Shown: positions 1-5,807 of the stretch, one piece after another | How the letters are laid out: each line of letters starts with the position of its first letter | Position numbering within the stretch: the first letter of the stretch is position 1 | Assembly: GCA_022759345.1 (NCBI GenBank) | Contig: JAEMPK010000074.1 | Coordinates: 1-6,843 of the forward strand | Reading direction: 5' to 3' | Length of the DNA stretch: 6,843 bases | From: Pyrobaculum sp. | GTDB taxonomy: Archaea > Thermoproteota > Thermoprotei > Thermoproteales > Thermoproteaceae | Made by a program: the position numbers and the translations under genes | The notes under the pieces: generated by a model | Seen by the model: only the letters and a program-made list of their open reading frames with translations | Databases searched by the model: none | Told to the model about the DNA's origin: nothing

Positions 1-231
1 ACAAAAATCGCCGAGGCGCTTATCAAGATGGAGGCGGCGCTGGAGGCGTTGGACGTGGAGCAGCGTAGAGCCGCCAAGCCGGACGCAAGAAAGATGTTGT
101 ACATACTCCCCTTGGCCTACGGCGAGCTGCTCGGCTTCGTGAGCTACCTCTTCTTGACCAGGCCGCTGTCTACCCACCCCTCTACCGAGGCCCGTCGCTA
201 CGTCGTAGAGAGGTATTATCGACAGCTGTAG
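1..231 (+). CDS. C-terminal part of a probable HtpX-like M48 family metalloprotease (5' end outside window)
   Basis: The frame is open from base 1 and ends at TAG 229-231, giving 76 residues of C-terminus. The visible part starts with an Ala/Glu-rich helix (KIAEALIKMEAALEAL), then a hydrophobic stretch (LYILPLAYGELLGFVSYLF) and the ending PLSTHPSTEARR. The STHPxTEaR block near the C-terminus is typical of HtpX/Ste24-type M48 peptidases, zinc-dependent membrane-bound proteases of protein quality control, where it appears as (F)STHPPTxxRI. The catalytic HExxH motif would lie upstream, outside the window, so activity cannot be judged. The stop codon directly abuts the stop of the convergent methyltransferase gene with no bases between. 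A T-rich tract follows immediately and probably ends transcription. The family call rests on one short motif plus the helix pattern. Confidence 0.62.
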   Translation, partial: TKIAEALIKMEAALEALDVEQRRAAKPDARKMLYILPLAYGELLGFVSYLFLTRPLSTHPSTEARRYVVERYYRQL

Positions 232-729
232 TTATTGTTTTTTCTTTAGGAGGCGGTACCACAGCCTCTGCCGGGCGGCTTGGTAGCCGAGCCGTTGGGC
301 TGTTGCGAGGGCCGTCTGCATCTTTGCCTCCAGCTCCTGGGGGCTGTGGGGGTTCGTGTAGCCGGCGGACTCGGGGGTCCAGTCGTATATGGCCACAAGC
401 CTTCTGGCGACTCGATCCATCTCGCGGAGGGCTTGTTCCACGTGGCGTATGTGGTGGAGGGCGACCACAGACACGGCGGAGTCGCATTCGCCGTCGCCCA
501 GCGGAAGCGCCTCGGCGGGGGCGTGTATGACCCTCAAGAGGCCGGCTTCTATGAAGCGCCTAAAGGCTGATTTTAAGTAGGAGACAGACGACGGGTCTAT
601 GTCCACGGCGCATACCCTGTGGCCGCGGGCGAGGAGCCAGTGGGTGGTCGTGCCGTAGCCTGCGCCTATCTCCGCCACTGCTTCGCCGAGGTCTAGGCCG
701 GCCAAGTCGGCGAATATCTCGTCATGCAT
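232..729 (-). CDS. Class I SAM-dependent methyltransferase (Methyltransf_11-like), substrate unknown
   Basis: A 165-residue Rossmann-fold methyltransferase. Motif I is AEIGAGYGTTTHWL (residues 19-32), the SAM-binding glycine loop. Motif II is VCAVDID (39-45), whose acidic residue should bind the ribose hydroxyls. Motif III is HAPAEALPL (69-77), and motif IV/post-IV is CDSAVSVVALHHIRHVEQAL (82-101), the 'LHHI.....AL.E..RV' pattern of the UbiE/Methyltransf_11 group. The C-terminal third is Ala/Gln/Arg-rich and ends in a basic KKKQ tail; it is shorter than in many relatives, so the acceptor cannot be inferred. The ATG overlaps the end of the upstream MYG1-like gene by 8 bases and no purine-rich ribosome site precedes it, which suggests translational coupling in a two-gene operon. 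The stop abuts the convergent M48 gene with no gap. Confidence 0.88.
   Translation of the reverse strand: MHDEIFADLAGLDLGEAVAEIGAGYGTTTHWLLARGHRVCAVDIDPSSVSYLKSAFRRFIEAGLLRVIHAPAEALPLGDGECDSAVSVVALHHIRHVEQALREMDRVARRLVAIYDWTPESAGYTNPHSPQELEAKMQTALATAQRLGYQAARQRLWYRLLKKKQ
236..247 (+). terminator. T-rich tract after the M48 gene, probable archaeal terminator
   Basis: Directly after the stop codon the + strand reads TTATTG followed by six T (238-243), C and three more T. Archaeal RNA polymerase terminates at T-rich tracts on the non-template strand without needing a hairpin. The same bases encode the Lys-Lys-Lys-Gln tail of the convergent methyltransferase, so the terminator lies inside the opposing gene. 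Confidence 0.45.
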
Positions 730-1852
730 GGAGCTGGGCTAGGGCTTGTCTGGCGGCGGCTTCGGCGCTTTCGGCCTTCACAACTGCGAGGAAGCCCGTG
801 GCGTGTTTGAAGATCACCTCTGGGCCTTGGAGCCTTCTGAAGTCTACGGCGTTGGCGTGTCTGTCGGGGCGCCAGAGGGTGTAGGCGCCGGGGTTTCTCC
901 TGTCTTTAACTACGACGAAGGCGGGTTCGGCGGCTGTGAGGACGCCTAGATCTTGGAGGGCGTTCCAGAGGGGGCCTGGGGGTACGTGGTCCTCCACGGC
1001 GACGGCGGTGACGGGGCCCTTTATCACGGCGTATCTACCGGCGGCCGCTGTTTCGGCGGCTTTCTTAGCCTCGGCGTAGTGTCTCTCGAGGCCTTTAAGC
1101 ACGTAGGGCTCGAGCTCGGGGACCGCCATGACGGCGTAGGCGCCGAAGTCTATGCCGAAGCCCGCCTCAAGCGCGTCTCTGCTCATGGAGACTGAGACTG
1201 GGTCCTTTGCGGCCTCCAGCATGAGCCTCAGGGTGTGGAAGGTGCGGGGGAACTTCTGCGCCAGGTCTGCGAATGGGAGCTTCTCGGCCAGCTTAAACGC
1301 CTCTGCAAATGCGGGGAGGTCGGCCTCGAAGGCGGAATATACGGCGTCGGCGAGGAGGTCCAGGAACTTCACGTCCTTCACCCTGCCTGTAGGGGCCAAG
1401 TCGCCGAAGTACTTGGCGACGCCGTTGTTGAGGGAGTTGCCGTAGGGCCCCGCCCACCTCTTCACCGCGGGGCCGTATCTGTCGAAGAGGTCGACGTAGT
1501 GGATCAAGGTGGCTGGGAGCGGCTTCGGCTTGGCGCCTACCGCCAGCGCCACCTGCACGATGCTGGAGGGCTCCTCGGCGGGGTCTCTAACGCCGTGGTG
1601 GTCCAAGACGACGTACCTCTCCGGCAACTTGTCGCGGAAGGAGTCGCCGATGTCGAAGACCACCACGTCTCCCTCCACCGCGAGGACCTCCTCTGGGGTG
1701 TTGTAGCGGTATATGGCCTCTGCGCCGTGTCTATGGAGAAGCGCGGCGGCTAGGGTGTCGTCCATATGCGCCACGCCGCCGTGGGTCACCGCCTTGAATC
1801 CGCCGCGTCTCACAACAAGAGCCGCCCTCTGGACGTCGTCTAGCCAAGCCAC
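722..1852 (-). CDS. MYG1-like / DHH-type metal-dependent phosphoesterase
   Basis: A 376-residue protein with the hallmarks of MYG1 (UPF0160), a DHH-like hydrolase family whose eukaryotic member is a 3'-5' RNA exonuclease. Near the N-terminus THGGVAHMDDTLAAALL (23-39) matches the family's THSGxFHxDExLAxxLL metal site, with HMDD in place of HxDE. VVFDIGD (64-70) supplies the next Asp and VLDHHG (82-87) is the DHH motif. HYVDLFDRYG (118-127) probably gives the next acidic ligand. The C-terminal LQGPEVIFKHATGFLAVVKA (341-360) followed by an Ala-rich helix resembles the MYG1 ending (GxxxxxFxHxxGFxxxxxxxxxAxxxA). The GTG start at 1852 is chosen because a TATA box lies about 24 bases upstream, fitting a leaderless message. 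It is the first gene of a - strand pair with the methyltransferase. A plain DHH/DHHA1 phosphoesterase is the alternative. Confidence 0.7.
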   Translation of the reverse strand: MAWLDDVQRAALVVRRGGFKAVTHGGVAHMDDTLAAALLHRHGAEAIYRYNTPEEVLAVEGDVVVFDIGDSFRDKLPERYVVLDHHGVRDPAEEPSSIVQVALAVGAKPKPLPATLIHYVDLFDRYGPAVKRWAGPYGNSLNNGVAKYFGDLAPTGRVKDVKFLDLLADAVYSAFEADLPAFAEAFKLAEKLPFADLAQKFPRTFHTLRLMLEAAKDPVSVSMSRDALEAGFGIDFGAYAVMAVPELEPYVLKGLERHYAEAKKAAETAAAGRYAVIKGPVTAVAVEDHVPPGPLWNALQDLGVLTAAEPAFVVVKDRRNPGAYTLWRPDRHANAVDFRRLQGPEVIFKHATGFLAVVKAESAEAAARQALAQLHA

Positions 1853-1870
1853 AGGTGTACGTTTCAGCCG

Positions 1871-1880
1871 GCTTATATAG
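1871..1880 (-). promoter_or_regulatory. TATA box of the MYG1-like/methyltransferase operon
   Basis: On the - strand the bases read CTATATAAGC, centred about 24 bases before the GTG at 1852. An archaeal TATA box at this distance places the transcription start at or next to the start codon, so the message should be leaderless. No ribosome site precedes the GTG. Confidence 0.65.
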
Positions 1881-1910
1881 GTTTTAGATTTCGCTGGATT
1901 ATGTTGGTCA

Positions 1911-1920
1911 ATATTTAAAT
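1911..1920 (+). promoter_or_regulatory. TATA box of the ABC ATPase gene
   Basis: ATATTTAAAT is centred 26-27 bases before the GTG at 1942, again predicting a leaderless transcript. It lies about 40 bases from the divergent promoter of the MYG1-like gene, so a factor bound in the 89-base gap could affect both. Confidence 0.68.
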
Positions 1921-1941
1921 TCTTTCTCTTTCTGATGTTTT

Positions 1942-3021
1942 GTGGTTTCTGTCTCTGTTTTAAATTTAGAAAAGGTGTTTCCTCCTAATGTCTACGCGTT
2001 GAAAGACGTGTCTGTGGAGATTGGAGATGGGGAGTTTTTAGTGGTGTTGGGCCCCTCGGGGTCGGGAAAGACTACTTTCATTAGATGCATAGCGGGGCTG
2101 GAGACTCCTACGAAGGGCAGTATTCTCTTCGGCGACGTGGCTGTGGTGGATGTGGAACGGGGCATTAACATGCCTCCTGCGCGGAGAAACGTGGGTATGG
2201 TGTTTCAAAACTGGGCTTTGTATCCACATATGAAGGTGTTTGATAACATAGCCTTTCCGCTGAAGATCAAGAAGATGCCGCGGCGGGAGATTGAAAAAAG
2301 AGTGAAGGAGGTAGCCGAGGCTCTTGACATTGGGCATCTTCTTGATAGATATCCCCGGCAACTGTCAGGCGGTCAACAACAGAGAGTCGCCATCGCGAGG
2401 GCTCTTGTGAAGGAGCCGCAGGTTCTTTTGATGGACGAGCCGTTTTCTAACCTAGACGCACGTCTGCGGGTGTCGGCGCGTGAGTTCGTGAAGAGTCTCC
2501 AACGGAGGCTTAAGATCACGACGATTCTGGTTACGCATGATCAACACGACGCATACGCCCTTGCTGATCGTATCATGGTTATCAACAACGGCGTGGTGCA
2601 ACAGATTGGGACCACCGACGAAATTTTAAACCGACCAGCCAACGTCTTCGTGGCGCAGTTCTTTGGAGACCCGCCTATAAACCTAGTGGAGGGAGTCGGC
2701 AGAGGCGACCACGTGGATTTGGGAGATCTAAAGATCCCCATATCGGCGCCTGAGGGGAGGCTTCAAATTGGCATTAGGCCTACTGACATATACGTCGCGG
2801 ATGCGCCTCTTTCGCCGGGTGATGTACAGCTCCCGCCGGGCAAGATAAAACTTGTGGAGTACCTAGGATTCACCCCTATCGCAGTTGTGAAGTGGGAAAA
2901 AACAGAGCTACGGGCAGTTATGTATAGCAAACTTAGGGAGGGCGACTCGGCGAGGGTTTATTTAAAGAAGGAAGGCGTAAAGTTGTTCCGCGACGGCGTA
3001 AGCATCGAGAATTATAATTGA
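1942..3021 (+). CDS. CUT1-type (MalK/GlcV-like) ABC transporter ATP-binding protein
   Basis: A 359-residue ATPase that would power import of a sugar or similar solute from the cytoplasmic face of the membrane. All nucleotide-binding motifs are intact: A-loop aromatic Tyr18, Walker A GPSGSGKTT (37-45), Q-loop VFQN (87-90), signature LSGGQQQRVAIARAL (141-155), Walker B VLLMDEP (161-167), D-loop SNLDAR (169-174) and switch His in VTHD (197-200). Residues from about 245 form the C-terminal OB/TOBE regulatory domain, with GIRPTDIYV (277-285) as its marker. Length and domain order fit MalK, UgpC and Sulfolobus GlcV. GTG 1942 is the first start after an in-frame stop at 1933-1935. No permease or solute-binding gene is present in the window, so its partners lie elsewhere. 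Third-position GC in the first 50 or so codons is clearly lower than in the thiolase gene. Substrate cannot be named. Confidence 0.93.
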   Translation: MVSVSVLNLEKVFPPNVYALKDVSVEIGDGEFLVVLGPSGSGKTTFIRCIAGLETPTKGSILFGDVAVVDVERGINMPPARRNVGMVFQNWALYPHMKVFDNIAFPLKIKKMPRREIEKRVKEVAEALDIGHLLDRYPRQLSGGQQQRVAIARALVKEPQVLLMDEPFSNLDARLRVSAREFVKSLQRRLKITTILVTHDQHDAYALADRIMVINNGVVQQIGTTDEILNRPANVFVAQFFGDPPINLVEGVGRGDHVDLGDLKIPISAPEGRLQIGIRPTDIYVADAPLSPGDVQLPPGKIKLVEYLGFTPIAVVKWEKTELRAVMYSKLREGDSARVYLKKEGVKLFRDGVSIENYN

Positions 3022-3061
3022 TTAATTCGCAGACAAAAGGCATAACGCGCCCAGTCGCACC

Positions 3062-3071
3062 ATATTTAAAA
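3062..3071 (+). promoter_or_regulatory. TATA box of the thiolase gene
   Basis: ATATTTAAAA is centred about 25-26 bases before the ATG at 3092. No Shine-Dalgarno sequence precedes the ATG, so a leaderless transcript is predicted. It is probably the main promoter for thiolase, nadE and padR, unless nadE also has its own. Confidence 0.7.
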
Positions 3072-3091
3072 ACCTCAACGAATCAACTTAT

Positions 3092-4276
3092 ATGGGTGTC
3101 GTCATCGCAGGTTTCGTCAGGACGCCCATAGGCAAGTTCGGAGGGGCGCTTAAGGACGTGAAGACCCCGTATCTCGCCGCCTTCACCATAAAGAAGCTTC
3201 TGGAGAGGACTGGGCTGGAGGGGAAGCTGGTGGAGGAGGTGGTCTTCGGCTCCACCCTCCAGGGCGGGATGGGGCAGAACCTCTCCCGCTACGCAGCCCT
3301 CCTCGCCGGCCTCCCCGTGGAGGTAAGTGCCTACACAGTTAACAGGGTCTGTTCTTCCGGCATGCAGGCCATAATTGAGGCCTATAGGGAGATCGCCCTC
3401 GGCGACGCCTCAGTGGTGATCGCTGGCGGCGCCGAATCTATGTCTACGCCGCCCATCTGCCTGCCGCAGGAGGCCAGGTGGGGTCTACGGCACTTTATCG
3501 GGCGGAGGGGGGAGATGGTGGATCTCATGGTTTACGACGGCTTGACGGACCCCTCCAACGGCCTCGTCATGGGGGAGGAGGCGGAGATGGTGGCTAAGGA
3601 GCATAAACTGACCCGGGAGGAGCTGGACTGGATAGCTTATGAAAGCCACATGAGGGCTTGGCGCGCCACAGAGAACAAGTGGTTCGAAGACCTCGAGCCG
3701 ATCGACGAGGAGCTGGGGGGCGCCAAAGTGAAGCTGGATAGGGACGAGGGAATTAGGCCTGACACCTCGTTGGAGAAGCTTGCCAAGTTAAAGCCGGCGT
3801 TTAGGCCAGACGGCGTCTTGACCGCTGGGAACTCCAGCCAGCTTTCCGACGGCGCCGCGGCCCTTCTCCTGATGTCTGAGGAGAAGGCTAAGGAGCTTGG
3901 TGTGAAGCCGGTGGCCCGCATCTTGGGCTACAGCTGGCATATGATAGAGCCGTGGCGTTTCACCGAGGCGCCGGTCTACGCCGTCCAGAAGCTGTTGAAG
4001 AAGCTTGGGGTCGGCCTTGACTATTTCGACTACGTGGAGGCCAACGAGGCGTTTGCCGTGGTGAACGCCCTTGTTCACAAGGTGCTGGGGGTCCCCTATG
4101 AGAAGATGAACGTGTTTGGAGGCGCCATTGCGTTGGGTCATCCGCTAGGGGCCTCAGGTGCTAGGATCGTCACCACGTTGATTGCCGTGTTGAGAAGAAT
4201 GGGCGGAAGGAGGGGAGTTGCCGCGTTGTGCCACGGCACCGGCGGCGCCACCGCCTTGGCGATAGAACTTATTTAA
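3092..4276 (+). CDS. Acetyl-CoA C-acetyltransferase (thiolase II, acetoacetyl-CoA thiolase)
   Basis: A 394-residue thiolase, the usual family length. It joins two acetyl-CoA to acetoacetyl-CoA (or runs in reverse), the first step toward mevalonate and archaeal isoprenoid lipids. All four active-site motifs are visible: nucleophile Cys87 in NRVCSSGMQAI (84-94), VEANEAFA (315-322) with Asn318, GGAIALGHPLGASGAR (343-358) with His350, and ALCHGTGGATAL (378-389) with the acid/base Cys380. The AGGAESMS block (111-118) is also standard. Two active cysteines and full length argue for a catalytic, bacterial-type thiolase rather than the SCPx-like thiolase found beside HMG-CoA synthase in many archaea; no such partner genes are seen here. 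A degradative role is an alternative. nadE follows after 18 bases in the same reading frame. Confidence 0.94.
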   Translation: MGVVIAGFVRTPIGKFGGALKDVKTPYLAAFTIKKLLERTGLEGKLVEEVVFGSTLQGGMGQNLSRYAALLAGLPVEVSAYTVNRVCSSGMQAIIEAYREIALGDASVVIAGGAESMSTPPICLPQEARWGLRHFIGRRGEMVDLMVYDGLTDPSNGLVMGEEAEMVAKEHKLTREELDWIAYESHMRAWRATENKWFEDLEPIDEELGGAKVKLDRDEGIRPDTSLEKLAKLKPAFRPDGVLTAGNSSQLSDGAAALLLMSEEKAKELGVKPVARILGYSWHMIEPWRFTEAPVYAVQKLLKKLGVGLDYFDYVEANEAFAVVNALVHKVLGVPYEKMNVFGGAIALGHPLGASGARIVTTLIAVLRRMGGRRGVAALCHGTGGATALAIELI

Positions 4277-4277
4277 T
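4268..4277 (+). promoter_or_regulatory. Possible internal TATA box for nadE, overlapping the thiolase stop codon
   Basis: CTTATTTAAT includes the TAA stop of the thiolase gene. Its centre is 22-23 bases before GTG 4295 and 25-26 bases before GTG 4298, close to the spacing of the stronger boxes in this window. A run of five T (4285-4289) follows. nadE could therefore be transcribed independently of thiolase. The evidence is the motif and spacing only. Confidence 0.35.
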
Positions 4278-4294
4278 CGTCATCTTTTTCTTCG

Positions 4295-5101
4295 GTGGTG
4301 GATTCCCGCAGTGTGGTAGAGGCAATAGACTACGAGAAGGCGAGAAGCGTCATTGTCTCTTTTATTAGGGACTATGTGGCCTCCGCAGGTGTTCGAGGGG
4401 TCGTGGTTGGGTTGAGCGGAGGCGTGGATTCCACGGTGGCCGCCGCTTTGGCCGTGGAGGCTCTTGGTAGCGGGGGGGTGCTTGCGCTTTTTATGCCTTC
4501 TGTCCACACGACGCCTGAGGATGAACGAGATGCATATGAGGTGGCGAGACGGCTCGGCGTTGAGCTTCTGCGTATTGACGTGACGCCCATCTTTGAGGCT
4601 TTCGTTAAGGCGCTTCCAGGTTATTCCCCGGAGGATAAGCTGGCGGCTGGCAACATTCTGCCCCGGATTAGGATGACTATACTCTACTACTACGCCAATA
4701 GGCGCAACCTCTTGGTGCTGGGCACCGGCGACAGAAGCGAGTTGTTGCTCGGCTACTTCACCAAGTACGGCGACGGCGCCGTCGACATTCTGCCGATTGG
4801 CGGCCTATACAAGACGCAGGTCCGGGAGATGGCTAGACGGCTCGGTTTCGGGTGGATTGCAGAAAAGCCCAGCAGCCCTAGGCTGTGGCATGGACATACC
4901 GCCGAGGGGGAGTTGGGGGCCTCCTACGACGTCATCGACCCGATTCTCTACGCCGTGTTTGATAAAAAGATGCCGGTGGAAGAGGTGAAGACGAAGTTTG
5001 GAGACGTTGTAGACCTCGTGTTGAGGCGTGTGAGGGCTAATTTGCATAAGCTCAAGCCTCCGCCTATCCCCGACCTCTCGGCGGCGAGGAGAGATGTTTA
5101 A
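4295..5101 (+). CDS. nadE: NH3-dependent NAD(+) synthetase
   Basis: A 268-residue enzyme that adenylates nicotinic acid adenine dinucleotide with ATP and amidates it with ammonia to NAD. It has the N-type ATP pyrophosphatase P-loop GLSGGVDSTVAAAL (39-52), then LGTGDRSELLLGYFTKYGDG (142-161) and LPIGGLYKTQVREMARRLG (166-184), all classic NadE blocks. There is no N-terminal glutaminase domain, so it should use free ammonia. The segment KPSSPRLWHGHTAEGELG (191-208) departs from the usual archaeal K-P-S/T-A-x-LWxGQTDExELG, with Gln to His and Asp to Ala. The start is GTG 4295 or the adjacent GTG 4298; the latter fits the TATA-to-start spacing better, and GTG 4313 is a third option. It lies in the thiolase frame after that gene's stop and overlaps padR by 8 bases. 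Confidence 0.93.
   Translation: MVDSRSVVEAIDYEKARSVIVSFIRDYVASAGVRGVVVGLSGGVDSTVAAALAVEALGSGGVLALFMPSVHTTPEDERDAYEVARRLGVELLRIDVTPIFEAFVKALPGYSPEDKLAAGNILPRIRMTILYYYANRRNLLVLGTGDRSELLLGYFTKYGDGAVDILPIGGLYKTQVREMARRLGFGWIAEKPSSPRLWHGHTAEGELGASYDVIDPILYAVFDKKMPVEEVKTKFGDVVDLVLRRVRANLHKLKPPPIPDLSAARRDV
5086..5093 (+). promoter_or_regulatory. Shine-Dalgarno sequence of padR inside the nadE 3' end
   Basis: GAGGAGAG stands directly before the ATG at 5094, within the last codons of nadE. Internal genes of archaeal operons tend to use such sites while first genes are leaderless. It supports this start and translational coupling with nadE. Confidence 0.55.
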
Positions 5102-5579
5102 ACGGCGGCGGGGGATCTTCAAGGGAGTGGTCCTCTACGTGCTTAGATCCAGGCCGTTGAGTGGGTACGAAATCTTGAAAGAGCTTAGCAGGCTCAGCGC
5201 CGGCAGGTACGTCCCGTCTCCTGGCACTCTTTACCCCCTCTTGTCGTATTTAGAGTCTGAGGGGTTGATTACGGCGCGTGAGGTTTATGTTGGGCGGCGT
5301 CGGAAGAAGATCTATGAGTTGACTCCACGGGGCGAGGAGGAGTTGGCAAAGCTTTTAGACGACGAGGAGTTCAGAGGTCTGGTGCAGATGTTAGAGAGCG
5401 GAGCCGCCGCCAGCGACCTCTTGGCCGCCATTAGGGATGAGTTGGTGTATATAGATGAAGTATTTGATGAAGTGGAGGGGCGAGATGAGGAGTTGTTAGA
5501 GGAGGTTTTGACGCTTCTCAAGAGGCTGGAGGAGAAGGTCTCCACGCGTCTAGCCCAACTGCGGAGAGGCAGGAACTAG
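5094..5579 (+). CDS. PadR-family winged-helix transcriptional regulator
   Basis: A 161-residue cytoplasmic DNA-binding protein. Residues 8-85 form the PadR winged helix: GVVLYVLRSRPLSGYEILKE (11-30) gives the first helices with the family's L-x-x-x-P-x-x-G-Y-E/D-I pattern, VPSPGTLYPLLSYLESEGLI (40-59) is the recognition helix with the diagnostic P-x-x-G-T-L-Y-P-x-L-x-x-L-E-x-x-G-L, and GRRRKKIYELTPRGEEEL (67-84) is the wing with Y-x-L-T-x-x-G. Residues 110-156 are rich in Glu, Leu and Arg and probably form a helical dimerisation arm. The ATG overlaps the nadE end by 8 bases and has its own ribosome site. Whether it controls nadE, itself or a distant target cannot be told. The effector is unknown. 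Its stop overlaps the stop of the convergent zinc-finger gene. Confidence 0.9.
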   Translation: MFKRRRGIFKGVVLYVLRSRPLSGYEILKELSRLSAGRYVPSPGTLYPLLSYLESEGLITAREVYVGRRRKKIYELTPRGEEELAKLLDDEEFRGLVQMLESGAAASDLLAAIRDELVYIDEVFDEVEGRDEELLEEVLTLLKRLEEKVSTRLAQLRRGRN

Positions 5580-5749
5580 GCCTCGGCGTATTTCTGCGCC
5601 ATCTTCACGCCGTGTATGTGATAGAGGTGCAAGGCGGCGTCTTTTACGGTGAAGAACTTTTTTCTACATTTGAGACAGACTATGTGCGCCACGTCCCACT
5701 GGTCTATCTCCACCTTTAGATAATTGGCAAGGTCCTGGGGGATTTCCAT
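5576..5749 (-). CDS. 57-residue C2H2 zinc-finger protein
   Basis: The - strand ATG 5749 to TAG 5578-5576 encodes MEIPQDLANYLKVEIDQWDV followed by a single zinc finger. Cys25, Cys28, His41 and His46 have the spacing C-x2-C-x12-H-x4-H, with Phe32 at the structural aromatic position (C-x3-F) and a His/Leu-rich helix ALHLYHIHG (39-47). The finger takes up the C-terminal half; the N-terminal 20 residues are acidic. A TATA box centred about 25 bases upstream (5771-5778) predicts a leaderless transcript, the same layout as the clear genes here, which makes a chance ORF unlikely. Its stop and the padR stop are both read from the palindrome CTAG at 5576-5579. A DNA- or RNA-binding or protein-protein adaptor role is plausible. 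The target is unknown. Confidence 0.78.
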   Translation of the reverse strand: MEIPQDLANYLKVEIDQWDVAHIVCLKCRKKFFTVKDAALHLYHIHGVKMAQKYAEA

Positions 5750-5770
5750 CACTCAACGACATCAGTAGAC

Positions 5771-5778
5771 TTTATATT
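5771..5778 (-). promoter_or_regulatory. TATA box of the zinc-finger gene
   Basis: On the - strand AATATAAA is centred 25-26 bases before the ATG at 5749, placing the transcription start at the start codon. The motif is nearly symmetric, so some rightward activity is conceivable. Confidence 0.62.
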
Positions 5779-5807
5779 CATTAGCTCCAGAAGGAGGTTG
5801 TTCTGTT

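Noticed and set aside
1235..1753. Long + strand open frame opposite the MYG1-like gene
   Set aside because: It is the mirror of a strongly supported - strand gene in GC-rich DNA; its Val/Gly/Glu-heavy translation has no motif and no promoter.
5658..5663. Run of six T as a padR terminator
   Set aside because: It lies about 80 bases past the padR stop inside the zinc-finger coding region, where it encodes Lys-Lys on the other strand; possible, but with no independent support.
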